Origin: Bretschneidera sinensis
Taxonomy: Eukaryota > Streptophyta > Magnoliopsida > Brassicales > Akaniaceae
Direction: 5' to 3'
Length of the DNA: 64,000 nucleotides
Assembly: GCA_023935145.1 (NCBI GenBank)
Contig: CM043700.1
Coordinates: forward strand, 67,789,620 to 67,853,619
The notes beneath the pieces are model-generated. The model ran no database searches, was not told the DNA's origin, and saw only the letters and a list, made by a program, of their open reading frames with translations. Below, piece by piece: positions 56,134-64,000 of the stretch. Numbering within the stretch: the first letter of the stretch is position 1; each line of letters begins with the position of its first letter. The position numbers and the translations under genes were made by a program.

Positions 56134-57213
56134 TTAACTTGTATAATAGATAACATAGGGAAGTTTATCAATACACTGCCCCAAAATAACTCCAACAGCA
56201 TAGTCTGATGCGTCACACATAATCTCAAAAGATACACCCCAGTCGGGTGGCTGAATAATGGGTGTGGACGTCAGAATCTTCTTCAAATCCCCAAATGCTT
56301 TCTTACAGTCTTCATCAAATACAAATGGGGCATCTTTCATTAATAACTTGCACAAGGGTCGGGTGGTTTTGCTAAAATCCTGGATAAATCGCCTGTAGAA
56401 TCCTGCATGGCCTAGAAAAGAACGAACCTCCTTCATCGTACTTGGGGGTGGAAGGTTGAAAATCAGGTCCACCTTCGCTTTGTCGACCTCAATCCCCCGA
56501 TGGGATATGACATGCCCCAGTATAATACCTGGCTTGACCATAAAATGACACTTCTCCCAATTAAGCACCAGGTTCTTCTCCTTGCACCGCACTAAAACCA
56601 AAGTGAGACGGTGCAGACACTCCTCAAATAATGAACCGAAGATGAAGAATTCATCCATGAAAATCTCTAAGGAACGTTCTATCATGTCAGAGAATATATT
56701 GACTATGCACCACTGAAAAGTAGCAGGTGCATTGCATAATCCAAAGGGCATGCGATGGTAAGCGAACGTCCCAAAAGTGCAGGTAAACATTATCTTCTCC
56801 TGATCTTCGGGGTCCACAGGGACCTGGTTATATCCAGAATAACCATCTAAGAAGCAATAGTAATCATACCCAGCCAAGCACTCCACCATCTGATCAATAA
56901 ATGGGAGTGGAAAGTGATCATTCCTTATGGCAGCATTCAGCTTACAGTAGTCTATACACACTCTCCATCCTGACTGAACACGAGTTGGCACCAACTCATC
57001 GTCATTATTCTTCACTACCGTCAATCCAGCCTGCTTGGGCACGACATGAATCGGGCTCAGCCACTTGCTATCAGAGATTGGATAAATGATCCCTACATCC
57101 AACAACTTTATCACTTCAATCCTTACAACCTCTTGTATAGTTGGGTTGAGCCTTCTCTGTGGCTCCCTCGATGGCTTGGCATTCTCCTCCCAATGTATCT
57201 TGTGCATTACCAA
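56134..57213 (-). pseudogene. Element C reverse transcriptase
   Basis: A 359-codon frame with RLNPTIQEVVRIEVIKLLD, WRVCIDYCKLNAAIRNDHF and YCFLDGYSGYNQVPV. The catalytic box is changed: relatives read FMDD, here FMDE at 56650-56661. AFGDLKKILTSTPI and FEIMCDASDYAVGV follow, leading into RNase H. Loss of the second catalytic Asp should abolish polymerisation. Confidence 0.9.
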
Positions 57214-57303
57214 CGAAAGGCTGATTCCCTTGATATCCTCAATAGTCTAGCCGATAGCTTCCTTGTGCTCTCTTAAAACATCTGATAATTTCTCCTCTTG
57301 AGC

Positions 57304-58392
57304 CTAACCCAAATCTGATGCTATAATCACAGGCAAACAATCGGCTGGACCTAGGAACTTATATTTAAGATTATCCGGTAAAGGCTTAAGTTCCTTCTTG
57401 GGGGGTTCAGGTGCTGCAGTCTCCTCCGTCTTATTGTTCTCCCGAGAATGAGACTCCAAAATGGCACTAGCTTGCTCGAGTAACTTATCTAAATCCAAAT
57501 CCTCTCCAAATTGAGCAAAGCATGCCTCCAGGGGGTCCTCAATTCTTCATTCATTCACAGCCTCCTCCAGAATCTCCTCTCTCAAGCATACATTTCGCAC
57601 TTCATCATATTCCAGTGGTTGCCTAGTGATATCAAAGATATTCAACTCCACTGTCATATTTTCGAAGGAAATCTTCATCACCCCTGTCCTACAATTGATC
57701 AGGGCGTTAGCCGTGGCTAAGAATGGTCACCCTAGAATAACTGGTATCTGAATCCTAATATTTTGAACCGGCTCTGTGTCAAGCACAATAAAATCCACTG
57801 GGAAATAGAATTTATCTACTTTTATCAAGACGTCCTCAACTATTCCTCGTGGTATTTTCACTGACCTATCAGCCAATTGAAGCGTCGTGTTTGTGGACTT
57901 CAGTTCTCCTAACCCTAACTGCAGATAGACTGAGTAAGGTAGAAGGTTGACACTTGCTCCTAGATCGAAGAGAGCCCTCTCAATCTGGCTGACTCCTATC
58001 GTGCAAGAGATGGTAGGATACCCTGGATTCTTATACTTGATGGGTAGCTTGCACTGAAGGATTGAGCTAACCTGCTCGGTCAAAAATGCCTTCTTTGAGA
58101 CATTCGTCCTCCTCTTGATAGTGATCAAGTCCTTTAAGAACCTAGCATATAACGGCACTTGATGGATGGCATCCAAAAATAGGATATTGATTTGGACCTG
58201 CTTGAATACCTCCAGAATTTCCTCATACTTCCCTCCTTTCTTGGGCGCCTGTAATCTCTCAAGGTAAGGCACTTTAGGTACAAGCGACCTATAAGGGTCC
58301 TTCACAATAGGTGTGGCTGTAGATGGCTCAGCAGCTCTCTTATCCTTGTCGCCACTTCCTTGCCCTTGCTGCATAGTAGAGTTCTCTTCCAC
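57304..58392 (-). pseudogene. Element C protease and linker
   Basis: 57727-58392 encodes the linker and retropepsin, with VPYLERLQAPKKGGKYEEIL, the catalytic FDLGASVNLLPYSVY, and LQLADRSVKIPRGIVEDVL. It ends at a stop near 57727, inside the usual GRPFLAT segment. 57304-57498 continues in the same frame with an acidic Glu/Lys-rich stretch leading to RT. Confidence 0.87.
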
Positions 58393-58710
58393 TCAATTGT
58401 CCACTTGTCTCCCAGACCTCAATGTGACAATCGACTGCACTTGTTCCTCCCCGTGCGTAGGAGTGGATGAATTTCCAACCATAAACTATCCTTTCGGGTT
58501 GGGCGCGGGCTAACTAGGGAACTTTCCCTTCTCTCTCTCACCCAAGTGACTTGCAATTTGACCTATTTGACTCTCTAGCTTTGCAATTGCTTGGGTATTT
58601 ACCATTGTTGCACTCCTTACTTCGCTCATGGATTGGCCAGTCATCTTCATGAACTCCTTAAGGGTGTCCTTTAATGACTATGAAACTGGTGCTGGCGTTT
58701 GAGTGGGAGC

Positions 58711-59993
58711 TTAGTAAGCAGGTGATGGTGCTGGATGGGCAGAGCGATCATGACTAGGAATTTGTGGGGCAAATCCGGGAGGGTATTGATTTTGAGCATG
58801 ATGTGGGGCTCCTCCCTGATTCATTGGTTGGCTCTGCTTCCATGAAAAATTTGGGTGGTTTCGCCACCCTGGATTGTACGTCTCGGAGTAAGATCCATTT
58901 GACTGCCTCCAATAGTCATTGAAAGCATTCACTTGATCCATAGGATACTTGGCAAAAACCGGCATTGATGGACAATTCTGTGCTAGATGCATGGGACTAG
59001 TACAAATGAAACAGTTATCAGCATTGAATGTGTTGGAAGCATTTATGGATTGGCCCACAGCGAGAGTGCCAATCTTCTTAGTGAGAGCATCTAACTTTAT
59101 CCTCAAGTCAGCATCTTCCCTGACCTCATAGATGCCTCTTTTCTTAGGAGCACGAATGGACTTATCTCGACAGCTTGAGAAATCCCATTGCTGCGAGTTG
59201 CCGGACAACTTGTCCAACGCCTTGTATGCTTCCTCCCCCATCAGATTCAAGAATGCCCCCCATTCATAGACTCAATCATGCTACGGTTAAGTTGAGTCAA
59301 CCCTTGGTAAAATAACTGAACGAGTCTCCATTTTTCATATCCATGTGGAGGGCATCTGATCAGTAACTCCTTAAAGCACTCCCAGCTCTCAGAAAACTTT
59401 TCATCCTCATCCTGAGTGAAAGAACTAATCTCCTTTCGGCACTCATTCACTCTAGACATTGGGAAAAACTTATGATAAAATTTGCTAAGCAAATTTTCAC
59501 AAGATGTAATAGACCCGAGCGTGTTGGAATCCAACCATGCTCTAGCTCTATCATGAAGAGAAAAAGGGAAAAGTCGAAGATGGACGGACTCCTCAAAGAA
59601 GTTTTGAAACTTGAATGTGGCACAAATGTCTTTGAACTTCTTTACATGACTATAAGGATTTTCAAGATCTAAGCCATGAAATGAGGGTAGGAGTTGGATG
59701 ACATGTGGCTTTAAGTCAAAATTGGTAGCATTGGTAGGTGGCAACACTATGCAAGAAGATGAATTAGTCGCAACGGGTGCGAACAAATCTCTAAAGGATG
59801 TAGTGGAGTCCACGTTCCAAGCTCTAAGTTGCTCTACATGCTCCAGATGATTTGCATTCCTAAAATTTTCTCCCATCTCAACTGTCTCTCTTTTAACTAG
59901 TGCTCTTTTCTGTCTCCTAAGAGTTCTTTCTAAGTCGGGATCTAAAGGTGTCAATTCTAAATTCAGGGATCTCTGACCAAGCATACACCACAA
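58711..59993 (-). pseudogene. Element C Gag, one frameshift
   Basis: 59247-59993 is the N-terminal part, with LDPDLERTLRRQKRALVKRE and the gag domain (LLPSFHGLDLENPYSHVK, RLFPFSLHDRARAWLDS, FYQGLTQLNRSMIESMNGG). A frameshift near 59250 separates it from 58711-59250, which carries a CCHC knuckle CFICTSPMHLAQNC and the NPGWRNHPNFSWKQ segment typical of this clade. Everything downstream shares the second frame. Confidence 0.9.
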
Positions 59994-60040
59994 AAAAGCA
60001 ATAAAATAAACTAACTAGTAGAAACAAAAAAATAATAATA

Positions 60041-60160
60041 ATAAATTAAATTAAATTAAATTAAATTAAAAATTAAAAATTAAAATTAAATTAAAAATCA
60101 AAATCAAAATCAAAATCAAAATCAAAATCAAAATTAAAATTAAAATAAAATAAAACAAAA
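60041..60160. repeat. AAATT / AAATC simple-repeat ladder
   Basis: About 120 bases of TTAAA- and then TCAAAA-type short tandem units lie in the leader between the PBS and gag of element C. It is low complexity, with no coding. Confidence 0.9.
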
Positions 60161-60223
60161 ATGCTAACTAAACTAGTAGAAAAATAAAATCAATTCAGAC
60201 AAAAATTTCACAAACAAAACAAT

Positions 60224-60241
60224 TCCCTGGCAACGGCGCCA
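60224..60241 (-). other. Element C primer binding site, tRNA-Asp
   Basis: It is complementary to the 3' end of tRNA-Asp with one mismatch (CCCTGG for CCCCGG on the plus strand). It lies 6 bases from the LTR edge. Confidence 0.9.
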
Positions 60242-60247
60242 AAAACT

Positions 60248-61632
60248 TGTGAGTTTTTGATTACTTGCAAGTGCACGAATTGTTTGCAATATAGTGTTGT
60301 GCAAGTGCGACGTTGAATCCACAGGGAATTGCGTCGTGAAAATGTAATTTTATCTAAACTAAACTTATCTTAACCTAGTTCCGAGTTTTGAATTATATGT
60401 TGCAAAACAAATAAAAACTAAACTAAATTGATTTAAAACTAATAATAAAGACACTAAGATTTCTGAATCCACCCCACCAGAGTTAAACATATATCTTCAT
60501 GTTCTAAAAATAGCCTATCAAAACATTCCATGAATCCAACTTAAAACAAAAAATAACAAATATCACAATTAAACCAAAAACATCCAATATATCCGCTTTT
60601 AACAAATCACAAAGGAAATCTAATTTAATCAAAAACAATTTGATGTATCCATCAGATGAAACACATGGAATATCCAACAGAACAATTTAAACGCAATCAA
60701 TCATAAGATTTTACTCAAATAATTGACAGAACATTTATACTATAAAAAAACATCAGAATTGTATAAACAAATCTGAAACTATTATGCCAAACAACGGTGA
60801 AGCTTCATCTTCAACCTTAGTTGAAGATTTTAGCCACTCATAATCATGAAACTAGAGTTCATAATAAAAGTGCTAAACATTAAATTAAAAAAAGCAGTAA
60901 ATTAAAACTGACTATACATGGGAGAAATTCCACTAGCTGTTGGGCGGCACTTCCCCTCGTGGTAGCAAAGCCTTTGGGATCCACCAGAATACTAGCAAAC
61001 GTCCACCGGATTACACCAAATGGCACTAGGAATTTCACACTAAAGATAAAGTGAAGAGGGGCTTATATAGGGAAACATCACAAGTGCAATGTGTTTCCAA
61101 TCCGATGTGGGATACTGCAGATTCCAGCTTTTACTCTTTGACCTTTGTCTACTAAAACTGTCATAACTTTATCTAGAAAAATCATTTTATTGATCCATAA
61201 AATTCCCCAGAAAATAGACATCCGGATCTTTCCAAGCTTGTATGGCTCATCTCATGGTTCTTCCTGAATCAATACGGTTAAATCCTCAAAAATGGCTGAT
61301 CTGTCACGCTGAAATCATGCACAGCCTGACCTTTGTCTACTAAAATTACCATAACTTTCTCTAGAAAAATCATTTTATTGATCCATAAATTCCCTAGAAA
61401 ATAGACATCCGGATCTTTCCAAGCGTATATGGCTCATCTCCTGGTTCCTCCTGAATCAATACAGTTAATCTTCAAAAATGGCTGATCTGTACGAGCAATT
61501 TTGGCAATTTAGTGAAACTCATTTCCAAGCTTGTAAACCTGTAAAACAACGAAAAACAACTCAAAGTAACAAATTCCTAAGCTAACAAATGTAAATTAAG
61601 GGGCCAAAATATGCAATATTTGGCACTCATCA
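60248..61632 (-). repeat. Element C 5' LTR (1385 bp)
   Basis: Plus-strand ends are TGTGAGTTTT and GGCACTCATCA, pairing with 51777-53162. Most differences are transitions. Confidence 0.92.
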
Positions 61633-62192
61633 CCTACTCGGAATCTAGAAGAGGTTCTTGCCCCCGCTCGGAATCTGAAAGAGGTCCTGACCCCCGTTTA
61701 AAATCAAGAAAAGGTCCATGTTCATTGAGCCACGATCCTCCTCCAGAGTAGTCTTGTCTTCCTCTTTGGCTTCCATAAATCCCTCAAGGAACTGCTGACT
61801 CCCCTTCCTCCCCAACAGCAAGACCATCAGAACTTTCTAGGTCAGAGCGTGACCCCTCAAGAAGAGAGTAAAGCCAAGCCTCGCAAGAAACCAAACTTGT
61901 TTCAATTTAAAAAGAAAATGTGTCAGGAGCCCCTTTTTATAAGAGGGAAAAGTGCGTTCCGTGAGAGGAATTAATGCGAAAAACCGAAAAAGATTAGACT
62001 TTTACGGTTTCGAGATGACATTTTCGCCTCCCCCAGACGACTTTCCACCTCCTAAGAATGACGAATCGGCTCTCGATGACAGCCATCTAGCACCGGTTTG
62101 ACTCGTGCGTGCCTCTTCAGCTCCATTTAAAAGCCCATCCCACAAAATACTTCCTTAAGCACATAAATATACTCAAGGAAGTGGGGGGCCTG
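61633..62192 (+). other. Tat 3' UTR remainder and polypurine tract
   Basis: This sequence resumes the Tat 3' UTR after element C. It has no supported gene. It ends with AAGGAAGTGGGGGGCCTG at 62175-62192, a polypurine tract directly before the 3' LTR. Confidence 0.75.
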
Positions 62193-62892
62193 TGATATGG
62201 CCTAAAATACTCTAACCCAAGTAAGCTCCAGGCCCAACAGAATACTCCAACCCAAGTAAGCTCCAAGCCCAATAGAATGCTTCGACCCAATGGACACTTC
62301 GGCCCAATGATCGGCCCAGTAAACTCTCCGGTCCGGTAGAATCTTCGGACCCATGAAGGATGGCCCAGCGGACCGACGACTGGACCTCACCTACTGTACG
62401 TCGCTCTACAGCCACTACGCCAACCTACTCCGCGCAGCCGCCTGCATACACAACCCTACCGCCAACCTACCACAACCGCCCTGAAGCCGCCCTGAAGCCG
62501 CCCTATGGCACGCCACTCTACAGCCACCCTACAGCGCGTCGTTCCCCAAACAGGCAATCAATGCCTTCCCACAGGCAGAAGGCTATAAATAAACCCATGT
62601 ATGGACTTCACCGATTCATTCACACACACCTTTACTTACACTCCAACTGCATAAGCCCTCAGTTTCTTTTGAGCCCTCGGCTTCTCCTTTAAACCTTTGC
62701 TAACTTAAGCTTCAAAGCGCCCTCGGAGGTCTCCCCCTCCTTTCCTTCCAAGAACCTCTAGTTCACCCTTGCTACTTGTACAGGGTTCAGGCGGTATCAG
62801 CACCCGAGCCATATCAGCTCCCAAACCACGTCAGCACCCGGTCACGTCAGCTCCTAGGCCACGTCAACACCAACCGTTTTTTGGCATCAACA
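62193..62892 (+). repeat. Tat 3' LTR (700 bp)
   Basis: It begins TGATATGGCC after the polypurine tract and ends GGCATCAACA before the target copy GAAGC. It retains more CG dinucleotides than the 5' LTR. A TATAAATA is at 62584-62591. Confidence 0.93.
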
Positions 62893-63204
62893 GAAGCTAT
62901 AGATCATAGGGAATGTAGTACTGGAGGGAGTGAACTGCAAGAAAGAATTAATGCATGCCATGAAGTATTGCGCAGTTTGAACGTTGCAGCAGAAAACATA
63001 GTCCATGTATTCTCAAAATTAGGAACTACGATTCCTAGAGAAAAGCTTTCCAGTGGACTGGGAGCTCAGTTATACAATGAAGCAACTGAGCTGCTTCCGT
63101 CAATGCACAGAAAGTTAATGCAGTCATCAAAGTGCTGCGGCACAGTAAAAATGATTCATATGGGGGAAGTACAGTTGAAGTTTCAGGATTATAACCTCTA
63201 TTAG
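62893..63204 (+). CDS. Gene X exon D, right half with stop
   Basis: It starts with the right target copy GAAGC (62893-62897) and continues in frame with the left half. It encodes IDHRECSTGGSELQERINAC, then a Leu-rich helical segment with FSKLGTTIPREKLSSGLG and NEATELLPSMHRKLM, ending at TAG 63202-63204. Family unknown. Confidence 0.65.
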   Translation, partial: EAIDHRECSTGGSELQERINACHEVLRSLNVAAENIVHVFSKLGTTIPREKLSSGLGAQLYNEATELLPSMHRKLMQSSKCCGTVKMIHMGEVQLKFQDYNLY

Positions 63205-64000
63205 GAACATTTGCTGAGAGTTTATCTCAAAAAGTTGTTGAGATAGTTAAGAAGAAACTCAGCAATATAGCTTGAAATAGCATGCTTGTAAATGATCACC
63301 ATTGTAATTTTCTTTCTTTACCTTAAATATGTTGCTCTTTTCTGGGTCAGATGTTGAAGTGTTCGTTCTTTTTTCAATTTCTTGATATGTGAAACCCCAG
63401 AATTGTGTGCTTTTGAACTAGTGCATACCAAGAAGGCAAGAAGTATACAAGAAAGTAGGAAACAGAGACAGAAAAGAAAGCCTCGAGACATATTGAACCT
63501 GAACAGGAAATAAAAAGGAAAAATGGATAGCTTTGAAGTTTGCAAACAAAATGAGCCCACTGGCAAATATTTGATGATGTGGAATCAGAATATGAGAATC
63601 TGGACAAAAGCCCAGTTTCAAAATGGAAAGAGGCTTAACATATGAATTGCCTGAAACAAGAAGATGCTTCAGTAGGCCCATTACCATAGAACTGAGTAGC
63701 CATGATCATGTAGCACTGAAATCAACAGGCTGGGCTCCATTGCTTAAAAGAGTTTTCCTAGAAAGAAAGGGAAAAACATTGGATCTTTTCTTGTGTGAAG
63801 ACTTTTTCTTTCATCTACATCCTTTCTAAGCATAATTCATGGGTCTATCCACTTTTATCATTAAAAAGAAAAAGGAGAAAAAGAAAGCAAAGACCATCTT
63901 TTCTTATCCTCTCACCTTTTAAAAAACCAATTCTACTGATGATTTTCATGCAGCTCTAATAAAAACTACTATAGGATAATCTCTTTTTTTATTGTAAATT
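63205..64000. other. Gene X 3' UTR and downstream DNA
   Basis: It follows the gene X stop. It is AT-rich, and I see no further exon, RNA gene or recognisable transposon. Confidence 0.55.

Larger units (their letters stand above)
51774..61632 (-). mobile_element. Athila-like gypsy element C, near full length, nested in Tat
   Basis: LTRs lie at 51777-53162 and 60248-61632. The internal order from the right is PBS, gag, protease, RT, RNase H, integrase, 3' UTR and polypurine tract. CCTAC occurs at 51769-51773 and again at 61633-61637, a likely target duplication with three extra bases next to the left LTR. LTR identity is about 95% by eye, so it is younger than its Tat host. Coding is mostly in one frame with few stops, but RT and integrase each have a changed catalytic residue. 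Confidence 0.92.
39865..62892 (+). mobile_element. Tat-lineage Ty3/gypsy retrotransposon, host of nested insertions
   Basis: LTRs at 39865-40550 and 62193-62892 bracket a plus-strand gag-pol (40628-46087), an antisense gene (46200-48273), a tandem-repeat array (48700-50330) and a polypurine tract (62175-62192). Target copies GAAAC and GAAGC differ by one base. The second, archaeal-type RNase H after the first, and the antisense gene in the long 3' region, identify the Tat clade. Removing the two nested insertions leaves roughly 12 kb, normal for Tat. LTR divergence near 8-10% and many stops indicate an old, dead copy. Confidence 0.93.
30246..63204 (+). pseudogene. Gene X copy 2 (four-exon 3' part), split by Tat insertion
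   Basis: Exons A 30246-30364, B 31787-32073, C 32499-32717 and D (39758-39864 plus 62898-63204) join with consistent phases. The conceptual spliced product has no internal stop from the Met at 30256 to TAG at 63202-63204. Intron C is enlarged by Athila-like element B. Exon D is interrupted by a 23-kb Tat element flanked by GAAAC and GAAGC. Upstream exons may exist; a Copia LTR lies about 180 bases before exon A. Unless the whole insertion is removed as RNA, the transcript should be truncated. I do not recognise the protein family. It has a Cys cluster in exon B, a basic patch in exon C and a helical C-terminus. Confidence 0.7.

Overview
This is a plant nuclear window, most likely from a eudicot with a TE-rich genome. 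It contains spliced exons with GT-AG introns, one recognisable plant housekeeping gene (PRMT5), and nested LTR retrotransposons of plant-specific lineages (Tat, Athila-like, chromovirus, Copia). There is also an L1 LINE, hAT- and MITE-type elements and tRNA-derived repeats. The sequence alone does not fix the species.

Layout. 1-5830 is one copy of a segmental duplication whose second copy is 28171-34770, about 98-99% identical by eye. Each copy carries the 5' half of a minus-strand Copia element and three exons (A-C) of an unrecognised host gene, here called gene X. Each also carries a solo LTR in intron A and the 3' part of an Athila-like element. 5831-9703 is the gag-protease and 5' LTR of a pol-deleted Athila-like element (A). 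9704-14500 is a decayed chromovirus and 14510-15988 a 5'-truncated L1. 16370-19343 holds the last six exons of PRMT5, all open and correctly spliced; its earlier exons are not in the window. 19344-22400 is intergenic, with MITE-like repeats and a three-unit minisatellite. 22430-25915 holds Copia fragments, and 26191-30070 the fuller second Copia copy. 30246-32717 is gene X exons A-C, second copy. 32940-39715 is a second pol-deleted Athila-like element (B), whose LTR carries a hAT-type element with a perfect 8-bp target duplication.

39758-63204 is the last exon of gene X. It is split by a 23-kb insertion: a Tat-lineage Ty3/gypsy element (39865-62892) flanked by GAAAC/GAAGC. Joining the exon halves across one target copy keeps the reading frame open to its stop. 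The Tat element has gag-pol with a second RNase H, an antisense gene with its own TATA box, and a 3' UTR array of about sixteen 88-bp repeats. Two later insertions lie inside it: a solo LTR (50534-51477, target duplication CAGTA) and a nearly complete minus-strand Athila-like element C (51774-61632).

No retroelement here looks autonomous: all show stops, deletions or altered catalytic residues. The only apparently functional coding sequence is the PRMT5 3' half. Gene X looks broken in both copies, by loss of exon D and a nonsense codon in copy 1 and by the exonic Tat insertion in copy 2.
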